Shown here in pieces: positions 30,641 to 42,190 of a DNA stretch of 64,000 nucleotides. Source of the DNA: Symsagittifera roscoffensis (lineage: Eukaryota > Xenacoelomorpha > Acoela > Convolutidae); assembly GCF_963678635.1 (NCBI RefSeq), contig NC_087068.1:48379724-48443723 (forward strand), in the 5' to 3' direction. Within the stretch, counting starts at the first letter, position 1. Each line of letters opens with the position of its first letter. Both the position numbers and the translations under genes were made by a program. Below the pieces are notes generated by a model. The model worked only from the letters and a program-made list of their open reading frames with translations, had not been told where the DNA came from and ran no database searches.

Positions 30641-30994
30641 TCATCCTAGCAGCGTCTCTTTGATTGATTGATCCCTGTATGAGTCATCATTTGCATCGGC
30701 TATGAACGTCGAATAAAGATTAGCCAGAGGTGTAAAGGACAGTTTAAGCGCGAAGCCAGGCGAGTTCTCAACTACAGCAGTACGGTTGAAAAACACTTGG
30801 CCATTGGCGCCCGCACCGTCCACCACCATCTGAGAGGGTCCCACGTGTTGGGATCCAACTGGACCCGAAAACTCAAAAGCAGGCTGACTGCTGCCAAAAC
30901 TAAATGCAAAAACTAATAGAAATAAAAGGATTCGGAAGTTTAATTTGGAGTATAAAACTAAAAAATTTGGAATCGAAGTCAAAAATGATAGCAT
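30641..30994 (-). CDS. Candidate first exon: signal peptide plus CUB-like strands
   Basis: The ORF opens with a hydrophobic N-terminus (ILLFLLVFAFSFGSSQ) that could be a signal peptide. It continues GPSQMVVDGAGANGQVFF and on to YSTFIADANDDS, the same strand pattern as the exons at 29542-29330 and 303-1. Two doubts remain. The hydrophobic part is encoded by a T-rich stretch ending TTTTTGCATTTAG, which is also a good splice acceptor, so the true exon may start at about 30904 with no signal peptide. No GT donor is present before the in-frame TGA; the only candidates are GA or GG donors (CTAG|GATGAA, ACAG|GGATCA). It may therefore use a non-canonical intron or be a separate short gene. Confidence 0.5.
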   Translation of the reverse strand: MLSFLTSIPNFLVLYSKLNFRILLFLLVFAFSFGSSQPAFEFSGPVGSQHVGPSQMVVDGAGANGQVFFNRTAVVENSPGFALKLSFTPLANLYSTFIADANDDSYRDQSIKETLLG

Positions 30995-31427
30995 ATTTTT
31001 AGAATTGAATTATTTAAAACTGCTATATGGTCGCCTGTGAAGCTGCTATATGTTTGTTTGCTTAATTCGATCGGTTAAAAATGGAAAGCAAAACAGAGTT
31101 TCAAAAAGTGTCACAGTATCGCTGCCAACAATGTCTTTGAACCGGCAAAATTCAAGCCAAGTTTTTACCTCTTGTTTACAAATTGTGGAAAAATGTCAAA
31201 AAATGTAACTAAAAATAAATTTGCTTCAAATCAAGCCAAAAATCATGGACGCAGTAATTGGATCTGAATATCCAAACAATGAGAACGAACTCGAAGGATG
31301 ATTCAAAAAATAAAAAACGCCTTGCTGAAAAAACCTTGCGCAAAAAATTTCCAAAATGGCCGAGTGGAAATGTAGATCATGAAGAAGTGTCTTCCAGAAT
31401 TTTCAATCAAAGTATAAAACTTTGAAC

Positions 31428-31796
31428 CAGGGGCGGATTTAGGGGGAGGGGCGGACGCTTTTTCCTCCTCAGAGATTCGACCCCCTGCCGACCCAAAGGG
31501 TCCCCCCTTTGAACTATTTTTAGATATCAAATTTTGGCTGACGGACCCTAAAATTTTTCTAAAGGCGCCTTTGGCGCCAATATATAGTTATTTTAAGGGG
31601 GGATCGCGCGCCAAAAAAACTCAATTTTCTGATAAAAGTTTTCCAAAAAATGCCTAAAAACGCCTTTTTTGCCCGTTTTTTTTTCAAAATTTTGCCTGCG
31701 GCGCAAAAATTTTGGCCAAATCAGGGATTTGTTAGTGCTTTGGGAGAGCTTGAAAAACCAATTTGGTCGACCTAAAAAAAGGCCGACAAAATTTTG
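31428..31796 (+). mobile_element. hAT-like MITE with CAGGGGCGGATTTAG end
   Basis: It starts CAGGGGCGGATTTAGGGGGA, a form common at hAT termini. The interior shares GACGGACCCTAAAA, AAAGGCGCCTTTGGCGCCAA and AAAAACGCCTTTT with the inverse-oriented copy at 45470-45906. The far end is missing, replaced by an inverted piece of the roughly 540-bp repeat at 31797. Confidence 0.7.
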
Positions 31797-31968
31797 AATT
31801 GGCGTGTGGGGGGGGGATGATTTTCATTAAAAAAAAATTATTTTTTAGAAAAAAAAATTTTCATTTTGTTTTATTTCATTGAATTTTTTAATGTTATTAC
31901 TGCTCCATATACCTTAAATGGCAGTCGGAACATTCAGGGCTTCGCCCTGATACGAGCAGTCTTGTTTA
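31797..31968 (-). repeat. Truncated inverted copy of the roughly 540-bp repeat
   Basis: Read on the minus strand it begins ACAAGACTGCTCGTATCAGG, carries the hairpin CAGGGCGAAGCCCTG, and stops at the CCCCCCCACACGCC segment. The rest of the unit is absent. Confidence 0.8.
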
Positions 31969-32318
31969 ATTTATAAAATCATAATAGTACTGTCAGTTTC
32001 GCGCCGTAATACATTTGAGAATATCAAAATTCAATAGCGAAAATTGTTTCAATAACCATAAAATTTTTTTTTTCAAAAAATAATACATTCTTGCAAGGAA
32101 ATTGTTTATGATACAGATTGTGAGATTGGACTGGAAAGTCGCTTCCCAGAGAAAAGTCAGTCGAGAAATGAATGCGTAGAGATAAAATGTTTGCTTCAGA
32201 TCTTGAACTTTCTTACTGCGTGTGAAGAAAAACACTCCGAAATCTATAACAGCTCAACTCGCTGCAAGTTTTGAAGATACTCTGATTCAATTTATGATGG
32301 AAAATAACATAAATCAGA

Positions 32319-32851
32319 ACAAGATTGCTCGTATCAGGGCGAAGCCCTGAATGTTCCGACTGCCTTTTAAGGTTTATGCAGCAGTAATAACATAAAAAAT
32401 TAAAAGAAATAAAACAAAATGAAAAAAAAAAAATTTCTAAAATTTGAATTTTTTTAATAAAAATTATCCCCCCACACGCCATATAAAGTACAAAAGAATA
32501 GATTTGGCTCCTTGTAACAAACCAATTATGGCAAATAAGCTTCTTTCAATCAATTTAAGACGATTTCTAAGGCGGATTAAAACTCCGCTTACGCGTTAAT
32601 AGCGCGAAATATATCCCGCGTTAATTGTCCCAAATTGGCCAAAATGGCAATCTTTAAACCCCCATAACTTTACGAAAAATGATCACAGGTGAAATATCTT
32701 TTCAAATGTTAGTTCAAGACAACAATACTTTTCGAATGGTATAAAAAAATTCCGTCAAAAATGGCTAGTTAAAAAGTCGAAATTTCTCTGAAGAAAAAAA
32801 ACCCACCCCGAGCACAAATATTCCGTTACTTTCGTATCGAAAGTCGGAACA
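32319..32851 (+). repeat. About 540-bp interspersed repeat, copy 1
   Basis: The unit runs from ACAAGAYTGCTCGTATCAGG to AAAGTCGGAACAA. Landmarks are a hairpin CAGGGCGAAGCCCTG near the start, CCCCCCACACGCCAT, TTACGCGTTAATAGCGCG, and a palindrome ACTTTCGTATCGAAAGT near the end. TGTTCCGACT near the start is the inverse of AGTCGGAACA at the end, so it may be a small DNA transposon with 10-bp terminal repeats plus a conserved flank. There is no coding capacity. Confidence 0.85.
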
Positions 32852-33275
32852 ATAATAAACTAGAGGGTCATATTTCAATGCTAGAAGAAAAAACAACGGA
32901 TCCTAAAACTCGATCTTTATTTGAATGTCTTCTACAGCAAAATTCAGAAAAAGACGATATTGTTACAAGATTACAAAAAAAATTACGGATCGGGAGGTGA
33001 GGATGAGTAATCAGAAGCGCTAAATCTCAAAGAAATATGCAACATTTTACGAGGTTTTCTGAAGCATGATACGACCCCAAGCAATTTTAAAGCTTGCCTT
33101 TTTTGGCGCAACCTTGAAATTCCCTCAGCGGTTGTCATAAAATTCTTCTAATTTGATGAAAAAAATTAATTGTATTCAAATAAAAGTTGACTGGCCAGTT
33201 CAAAAAACTAGATTAAAGGACATTCGAATTTTTTTTAAAGAAAGATTTCCACCAAATTATTGAGATATAAAAAAA

Positions 33276-33820
33276 ACAAGACTGCTCGTATCAGGGCAAC
33301 GCCCTGAATGTTCCGACTGCCTTTAAGGTTTATGGAACAGCAGTAATAACATTTAAAAAATCAAATGAAATAAAATAAAACGAAAATTTTTTTTCTAAAA
33401 TTTGAATTTTTTTATGAAAATCATCCCCCCACACGCCACAAAAAGTACAAAAATAGAGATTTCGTTCCTTGTAACAAATTAATTATGGCAAATAAGCTTC
33501 GTTCAACCAATTTGGAACGATTTATAAGACGGATTAAATCTCCGCTTACGCGTTAATAGCGCGAATTATATCGCGCGTTAATTGTCCCAATTTGGTCAAA
33601 ATGGCCAAAATGGCAATCTTTAAACCCTCATAACTTTACGAAAAATCATCACAGGTGAAATATCTTTTCAAATTTAAGCTCAGGACAACAATACCTTTTG
33701 AATGATATAAAAAAATTCCGTCAAAAATGGCTAGTTAAAAAGTCGAAATTTGTCTGAAGAAAAAAAAAACCCACCCCGAGCACAAATATTCCGTTACTTT
33801 CGTACCGAAAGTCGGAACAA
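33276..33820 (+). repeat. About 540-bp interspersed repeat, copy 2
   Basis: Full-length copy with the same landmarks as copy 1, joined head to tail to copy 3. Between copies 1 and 2 (32852-33275) the sequence is AT-rich with no gene seen. Confidence 0.85.
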
Positions 33821-34359
33821 CAAAACTGCTCGTATCAGGGCAAAGCCCTGAATGTTCCGACTGCCTTTTAAGGTTCATTGAGCAGCAGTATTACATAAAA
33901 AAATTAAATGAATTAAATTAAAATGAATTTTTTTTTAATTTGAAATTTTTTATGAAAATCATCCCCCCACACGCCATATAAAGTACAAAAAGATAGATTT
34001 CGTTCCTTGCAACAAATCAATTATGGCAAATAAGCTTCGTTCAATCAGTTTGGAACGATTTATAAGACGGATTAAATCTCCGCTTACGCGGTAATAGCGC
34101 GAACTATATTGCGCGTTAATTGTCCCAAATTGGTCAAAATGGCCAAAATGGCAATCTTTAAACCCTCATAACTTTACGAAAAATGATCACAGGTGAAATA
34201 TCTTTTCAAATTTAAGCTCAAGACAACAATACCTTTTGAATGATATAAAAAAATTTGCGTCAAAAATGGCTAATTAAAAAGTCGAAATTTGTCTGAAGAA
34301 AAAAAAAACCAAACCCGAGCACAAATATTCCGTTACTTTCGTATCGAAAGTCGGAACAA
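33821..34359 (+). repeat. About 540-bp interspersed repeat, copy 3
   Basis: Full-length copy directly abutting copy 2. The two share more bases with each other than with copy 1, which suggests local tandem duplication. Confidence 0.85.
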
Positions 34360-34899
34360 ATATGCTGACTCTCTGGATCTGATAAAAACAAAATCAATAT
34401 GTCAGTTGAATTTTACAAAAAAAAGGACAAGAAGTTGAATATCTCACAGTGAATGCTAACTCGAGAAAGTCAGTGGAAGATTTTTGCGGGAAAGCTGTCA
34501 AACGGCACAACAAAAAAGAAACGATGGCAATTCGAATCGAAGTGTGGTACAGAACCATGATATTGTTCACAAGGAGAAAAAATATGAAATGAGGAACTTT
34601 GCAATTTGCCAAAAAAACAGCCGGACGTTGAGCTTTTAACGGAGTATATCCAATTGCGGAAAAAGCCACAAAAAGGTCAAGTATAAAAATAGGCTGGAGT
34701 GAAATAAGCTTTTTCAGTCTGACACAACACACAACGCGGAATGTGCGGATAGAAGTGACATTTTATGCAAATCAAAAAATTATTCATCCGTTTTCGTTTT
34801 CTTTCAAAGTTTTGTTTTATTTAAAAAAATAATGGGGATCAATAAATGCAGATGCTTTTTTTAATGTGCAATCCTGAAGAAACCATCATGATCACTTAT

Positions 34900-37520
34900 G
34901 CGTACTTGTAGCTACATTTTCGACCAAATCAGCTGTAGTTGCTTCATGTGAAACTTGGCTTAATGATAATGATACGGTTTTTATGTGCTGCGGTATTGAA
35001 GGTTATCAAAAATGAGTTTTTATTAATCGTGGAAACCGAATTGGTGGCGGAGTTGTTTTTTTTGTAGGAAATGATATTGATTTTTCCTACCATCATGTCC
35101 ACTAAAAAACATGACGTTTGCGTTTGGGCACCACCTTTAATGATCATAACTCGAATATCTTAACTTCGAATATCGCAACCTGAAACTACTTGAAAAAACC
35201 GACCAGTTTTTCAAACTACTATTTGGTTTGGATCAAACTTTAAAACAGAGATTTTCTAATGATGAAAATATTCAATGTTCATTAGCAAATTTTACATAAA
35301 CCATTTTGCAAGCTTTTGATAGGTTTGCACCAATGAAAAAATTCAAAGACGCATAAAAACAGTTCGTTTGCAAAAGAAGCGATTAATGACAATCAAAAGG
35401 GGGATAAAGCTCACAACACTTTGATTGTCTCTTCAACGGAGGCAAACATAACAAATTGTTGCCAATTGAAAAACACACCAAAATCAGCTACCCGTAATGC
35501 TACTCGTAATTTTTATAACTACAAGATGGACAAATTTGTTGATGAGTTCTCGAAAATTAAAGTTTTAATAATCTTTGCAATAAATCCAAAGAGCATCAAA
35601 TTAAATTAAATAAACACGAAGTTCATGATTTTTTAACACCATTAAAAAATTATTTTCGGTAGTATTGATATGACAAAAATTTGAAAACCGAAAATACAAA
35701 CAGTTACTCAAGCGTGTATACTCAATGATACTGATGTTTTAGAAACAAAAAAAGTATTTTTCAGTATCAAAAGCAAAAACTCTACTGGTTATGATTGTTT
35801 GAGTAGTGTCATGGTTACTCATCGGCACCAGTCATCTCTCCTTACTTGGCTTCAATTTTCAACCTATGTATGCTACTGGAAGTTTTCTCCGATTCTTTCA
35901 AAATAGCAAAAACCATAGTTTTACATAAAAACGGGAAAACGAATGATACAAACAACTATCGACCGATCAGTTTATAAACACGTTTCAGCAAATTTTTTGA
36001 AACAATTATTTTTAAACGAACCCGCATCCAAGTTTAGGCGTAAATAATCGATTATAACGGATTATTATGATGATTTTTTGACAATTATAATCGATTATAA
36101 TTACCAAAATTAGGTCCTTAAGTGATTTATAATTGATTATAATCGTGATATTTTCCAAGAGATTATAATCTCTTATAATCGATTATAATTGATTATAGTT
36201 CTTACTAAAAACCCTTAAAATCAATTATAATCGATTATTATCGATTATAATGTCTTATTTTGCCGAAATTTTACTATATTCCAATTATATCTTATGGGTT
36301 ATTAATTTTGTGTCAATAAGAAAATCTCTGAAAGAGAGATCTCTTGAACACTTTGGCTCATCTGAACACAAAGTTTTACCACGAAATAAAAGTTTCATAG
36401 AGATCCTTTCATATGAGTGGAAAGGTTCTCGCGGTATATGAAAAATAAATTTTCCGAATCAATCATGAGACTGAATCAATTTGCTGATGTTTTGGTGTTT
36501 AAAAAAGCTTAAAATATGCATCACAAAACAACCCTAATGGGGAAGAAATGAAAAAAAAACTTATATTTTTGAATTAATTGGAAAACTTTTAAAAAAATTT
36601 CTCATTTTTCATAGAAACCAATGTCCACAAAAAGCATAAAATATAAGCTATTTAGATGCAACTTCGAAGACAAAAATTGACAAACAAAAGGGATTATAAT
36701 CAATTATAATCGATTATAATGGATTGTTCTGCAAAACTAATGAAATAGAAATATGAATAAAAATAATGGATTATAATCAATTATAAGCAATTATAATTGT
36801 ATAGAAAAATAGACGAATAAATAATTGATTATAATCGATTATCATTGGTTATAATTGATTGTAATTTGATTTTAAAAAGAGTGATTATAATCGATTGTTT
36901 CTCAATTTTAGTGAGACTGGTACTAAAATCGTAATATAATCGATTATTAGCGCTTGAAATTGGATGCGGGAATGTTATAGTTTTGGACAAACAAACAAAG
37001 TAAAATCTTCCAATCAGTTTGGTTTTCAGAAAAAAAAACTTTCATGTACTCACGCTATCACAAAATAAGAGAAAATGTTTGGAAGTTAATCGAAACAACA
37101 GTACGATCGGATATGCTTTTTTCGCAGATATAAAGAAAGCTTTCGATATGATTAATTGAGACATTCTTGTAGAGAAATTGCAATTTTTTGGCTTTCGCGG
37201 GGAATTCGCTAATTCGTTAAAGAACTAATTTGAAAATAGAACTAATTTTTTAAAAAAAATTTCCATTAATTTTATCATTCAAAAATTCAATGTGCAGTGT
37301 GATGCCAAATGCTCACCTTTAGAACCTCATTTTGTGTGTGATTCTCGTGAATGATCTACCAGATAGCTGAGACAATAGTGAAGTGACACTTTGTGCTATA
37401 CAACTACGATAGAAAGTGACCCACAAACATTCATTAAAGCCAAACTTCAGAGTAAACTGTTGAAAAATAGATGACTGGTGCAAAGATAACAACCTGCCTA
37501 TTAACACCAAAAAATCTATG
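34900..37520 (+). pseudogene. Decayed non-LTR retrotransposon (endonuclease and reverse transcriptase)
   Basis: Readable fragments in shifting plus-strand frames match a Jockey/CR1-type LINE. An endonuclease piece (SCETWLNDND, then NRGNRIGGGVVFFVGND) lies at about 34930-35090. RT pieces follow: HKNGKTNDTNNYRPISL near 35920-35970, FFADIKKAFDMIN near 37115-37160, then DWCKDNNLPINTKKS near 37470-37515. Many stops and frameshifts are present, so it is not functional. It is interrupted at 36021-36970 by a foldback element. The clade cannot be fixed by eye. Confidence 0.75.
36021..36970. mobile_element. 950-bp foldback element full of ATTATAATCGATTATAAT repeats
   Basis: The ends are CCCGCATCCAAGTTTAGGCG and, inverted, CCCGCATCCAATTTCAAGCG, extending into TAATAATCGATTATA. 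Both ends carry many copies of a self-complementary AT-rich motif. A unique core (about 36250-36660) lies between. It splits the LINE reading region. The target duplication is not clear (AA at most). Confidence 0.8.
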
Positions 37521-40500
37521 GATGCACGTCAAAAAAATCTAAAAGTATACTGATAGCTCAAAAAATGTTGCTGCGCACTATTTCTTTCAATAGAAAATTT
37601 GGCAGCGTATCTAACTTTTTTTAAAATCTCAAACTTGATGCTGTTCAAGATATTTTCTTTTAAAAAAATGGGCCAAAACATTTTCTTCAGATAATAACCT
37701 ATTAATTTTCTGAAAAAAAACAATATTGTGATTAAAAAATTTACACGTTATCCGAGAAACACTGAAAAGTTTCCTTTTTTTGCTAAATTAAAAATTACAG
37801 AATTGTTTGTTGAAAGAAAAACAATCATAGGCTCTAATTGTTTTTTTTAAATATTTTTTTTCTTTTGACTTAGATTCTTTTACATAAAATCATTTTTGAA
37901 GTTTGAAAAATAGCTTGACTCATTGAATGTTAAAGATAACAAGGTGTTAATAGACTTTTTGGTTTAAATTGGTATGCACGTTCAAACTCATTTGTTCTCC
38001 ACTGATGGTTCAGGTTCTTTAGGGGTGCTTTTCGTCGGGCTGCACAGCCCGTATAGCTAGAATTGATACATAGTACATTCTGACTGTTATGTTCTCCTTT
38101 GTACCGAATTCAAAGTTATGATTATTATAATCAATTCTATTAATGATATTATAATGAACTATTTGGGATGATCTAAGCAATCGGATTTGTAGAAACAATT
38201 TGAACCCTTTTTGTTCCAATGGGCAAACGAATACAAAAACTAGTATTCTGTTGCTGCAAAAAATCATTGTCTTTACTGCGTATAAAATAGCTCTGAAAAC
38301 CCAGACAAAAAACTTATGCAGAAACTATTTTTTATTAAATCTTTTTTCACTGTATTCAATGTTTAAAAGTGTAAAACAACATCAGCCTGCCCGTGCTCTG
38401 GATATGGCAGACATTGCAGATTCACTCATTTTTCTTAAAACCTGACCTCAAAATCAGACCCCTAAAATAGAAAAAGCATGTTTACCGCACCAATTAGAGA
38501 GTGTCATCTAAAAGCTTGAAAAAACGATCCGCTACTCGTCCCCGGTCATCTCCTTGTTACTTACTGCTGATATATAGAACACAGTTGACCTCGTCATAAG
38601 TTTTTATGGTCAAACAGTTTAGAAATTAAAAACATCAAACCAACAGTAAGGTTGTTCATTCTTATAAGAATTAAAATTTATGACGGAGACTTCTAATTAA
38701 GCTACTACTCTGTTAGATAATTTTTTTGAAGAAAAACCGTAAAATTTAAAATTTAATTGACTGAGAAATGGTTTTCAAACGTTAAGATTCAGTTCTTTGT
38801 CAATTTGACGCAAGTTATAGTTTCTTGGTTTTGGCTTGACTTGCATTTCGTTCGTTGTTTGGTCTAAAAATGACATCTAGGTCTTTGCAATTTCGCAAAC
38901 TGCCTTCGAAACAATGTCAGTGTTATTGCAGTGCTCGGTAATATGGGAGTAAGTAAGCATTCCCGTACACCTTTTGCCGACTCCCGTTTGAGGTTTGGAC
39001 GGTTTGCATCCTTTGCACCTTGCACCGCTGTTCTGTTGAATTAAATAAAAACAATATTAGATATATATTTGTACATTCAAAACTATAAACAGTATGGGGG
39101 TCATAATTGTGCTATTTGAACCTTCAATTATCTTTTTTGTTCATGCGACTATTTTTGTGGTTTATGTGATTCGCAGAGAACACGTTTTATGCTCTACATT
39201 GCCGACTGAATTATTTTGTCGAGCAAAGATTTATTTGGGCCTCAATGTCGTTTTTTATGCGTCCAGAACTTTGACTTAATTGCAGCCGAGATCTAAAGAA
39301 AGCATGTCGTCTCACATTGTTATTGCAATGACACGCGATAATTTACACGATCTGACGATCACTTAGTAAACGCCTTACCACTATGCTAAGTGTTTACCTA
39401 TCTCGAATCCTGGATACTGAGGCGTTTTCCTCCTTTGTGGGAAGATGTTGGCTAAAAAAGCACCGGCATTTACGATGACCCTTACTTACGATGACCCTTA
39501 CGTTACAAAAGGTGGCAGATTTAAACCAAATAGCTGGATATTTGATTAACAAACTTCATATAGTAATTGTAGTTTACTTCAGATTCAAACTATTTGCTTG
39601 AAAAAAAAGCGTTTGATTTAATTTTTCAATTAAATTTACTCTGGCAGAAAACTGTTTTTACAAAAAATATTTTAGTAGCACTCACAAAAGACTTGAATTG
39701 GAATGAAAAAAAATATGCACATTAAATCTCAAGTTTAAAACATGCTCTACTCTAATAGTGCTACAAGTTGCAATTTGCTGTAAAATTGTTGCACAACTTC
39801 CTTTTTTAATTATAAGTCTATTGTAAAAAAATCAAACTGTCTGTGTCAGGCAAAACTCCTATTAAGTGACCGCCCGAATGTTTGAAACAAAAAATTGACT
39901 GCTCTTTTTCACCTTCCAACGGTTATTGTCATAACAAAGCTGTCATACCACAGTTAAAGAAGGATGTATGGTGAAGAAATGAACAATTGTGAACCATTTT
40001 TTTTTCTTACTTCACAGCGTAGCAATACGCATTTGGCTATAAAAACACGCAAGACAAATGTAATATCAAGCACTCAAATTTCTGTGATTTCGAGACATCG
40101 GCATTTTTTCTGTTTTGTGTCTGTCCACATGCCTAATTATGAAACGCTTAAATCGGTTCATTTATCAATTACTTAAAATTAAGGTCAAGTTATAACCAAA
40201 ACTTTTTTAAAGTGCCTGATTTTTTTTATTTTTGTCTTAGAATCCAAAATTTAACGGTCCAGTTCAATGTTTAAATTCTGCGCAAAGCAATACTATGATA
40301 CAAAAATACAAAATGACTTATTTTCGAAATTTGCAAAGATAAATTGCAGTTTGCACCTTTTTTGCTTAGGAAATGTCAAACTGCAAAATAATGTGGGTTT
40401 CAAACGTGAAATGGCAAGAAATTAATTTTCTAATGAAATGTTTTTTTTAGTGTTTATGAATTATGACAAAACAAGCAGAAGCTGAATAGCTGAAGCTTAG

Positions 40501-40980
40501 AGTCTGAAAATTTTTTGCTCACTCAATGCAATTTCTCAAAACATTGCCTCAATTTTACTCATAATCAATTTAGGTCGTAATATGTAGGTCGCCAAGTCAT
40601 TCTGGCTCACCGAGAAACAGTTTGAATGATTACAAGGAGCTGTTTTAGTTAGCTCCTTCTTTGTGTCAAAATTAGAACGCTGCAAATTTTGCGGGCAATT
40701 GACCGAGGTGTAGAGGCAAAAATTAAGATTTACTCCGATTTATAACAAATTTTGCCAATTTCTGAGTTGAACTATCATAATTTTCAATGTTTTTTTTAAC
40801 AGAAGGCGTCAGACTAAATTTGTCCACTTGCCTTTTACTATACGCCGAACTGCTTCCAAAAAAGGAACTACTTCCGTACTCTGGAAATCTTCGGCATTGA
40901 AATGAGTTGTTTAAAATTTTTCAGCACACTGTAATCTGCTGTTTTGAAGGCAAATTGAAGAAGCTCACAAACCCTGCTTT
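37521..40980. other. No gene seen
   Basis: AT-rich sequence with only short chance ORFs. No splice-bounded exon, RNA gene or obvious repeat was recognised. A weak tRNA A-box-like sequence near 39400 was considered and rejected. Confidence 0.5.
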
Positions 40981-40984
40981 TGGA

Positions 40985-41425
40985 AAATTAAATTAGCCAT
41001 GTCCAAAATGCATTCACTGGCAAAATTTATAAATATGCACCGAATGCGCTTAAACTCTAAGCGACTGTTTATGCTCATATTGACTGAAAAGGAAGATTCA
41101 CGCTTTTGGAGCAAACAAATCCTAAACATCGCCTCAGTCGTTTCCAACCTGGTAGAAATTTTCAAATCGCTGTTTTTTTCTAATATTTTTGAAGTATTTT
41201 TTTTTGCTGAACCAGGCTCTTTCGTAACATTCCAGTAAACCCGGTACAGTCATGTCTTGGATAACAAAAGCAAAAGAAGTTTATGCAAAGGAAGATGAAA
41301 GCAAAGGAGAGATCAATGATTTTTGTATGTGCGTCTCTTAATTTCACGATTTGTTCAGGAGCTGGCCAAAAGCGAATGAAAGCGGCAAAAAAACTGTTGA
41401 AAAGTTTCTCTAACATTCATGCGTT
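40985..41425 (+). repeat. Diverged older copy of part of the 1604-bp duplicated unit
   Basis: Segments such as CACTGGCAAAATTTATAAA, CCTCAGTCGTTTCCAACCTG and GCAAAAGAAGTTTATGCAAA align in order with 42710-43010 and 44315-44615, with many differences. An older duplication therefore preceded the recent one. No coding sense is evident. Confidence 0.65.
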
Positions 41426-41620
41426 GCCTTGCTCTTTCTTGCTCTGCGCTGCCCCGCCATGCCTTGTGCTGCCTGCTTGCCTTCCGCGGTCCATCCTAGC
41501 TCTGCGCTGCCATGCCCCTTCTTGATTTCCTCTCTGCTGTCGTGTTTGGCGCTGCTATGCCTTACGTTGTCTCTAATTGCTCTGCGCTGCCCTGACTTGT
41601 CTTACGCTGCCCATCCTTGA
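41425..41620 (+). repeat. CTGCC/GCCTTGC-rich degenerate repeat
   Basis: Imperfect copies of TTGCTCTGCGCTGCCCTGCC-like units form a CT-rich island in AT-rich DNA. The same family recurs at about 42500-42675 and 44105-44280 inside the tandem duplicates. The overlapping Cys/Ala-rich ORFs are composition artefacts. Confidence 0.75.
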
Positions 41621-42190
41621 TGGACGGACGATCTCTTAGATCGAAGCATTATAAAATCATTGTTTTCAACATGCACGATTTGTTTAGAAGCTGCGCTAGA
41701 GCAATAGAAAGCTACAAAAAAACTTCTGAAATCACTTGCGATTACTTTTCAAGACACTAATTCTGTTTTCCTCGAAAAGGCTAAGCAGAGAGAAAACAAC
41801 GTCTACCAGAAGCAAAAAATTACATAAATCCGTAAATTTTATCTTTTAAATATTTATACAGAACGCAGCGTAATTCAAATGAAAATTTTCAGCTTTTAGT
41901 TGGATTTTTTGACAGCAAAAGAAAGCAGCAAAAGGACTATTTTTCTTGCACACCGTTTTTTTGCGACGACTTAAATTGGAATTTCTTAGAAAACCCAACG
42001 GAGAGAAGAAAACATTAAGCATTGTTCAATCCTTAATTACACCTCAATCGTGTGCAACCACGGGTACGAAAAATTTAATTTCAAAGTTTTTTTTATTTTT
42101 ATGGAAGGTTTTGAATTTTTGAAAGATTCCTGAAGTCGTCCGTATTTTCTAAGCCACGAAATTCTGGCAGTTCAAATTTTGCTTTGGAAT

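Noticed and set aside
34394..34732. 112-codon minus-strand ORF upstream of the LINE
   Set aside because: No motif was recognised. It lies opposite sequence that may be the decayed LINE's first ORF, and chance is the simpler explanation.
39330..39430. tRNA-like sequence (A-box-like TAGCATAGTGG on the minus strand)
   Set aside because: No B box at the proper distance and no cloverleaf could be drawn. It may be a decayed tRNA-derived SINE but support is too weak.
41283..41620. Cys/Ala/Leu-rich ORFs resembling secreted peptides
   Set aside because: They translate a CT-rich degenerate repeat, and the same repeat elsewhere gives different frames.
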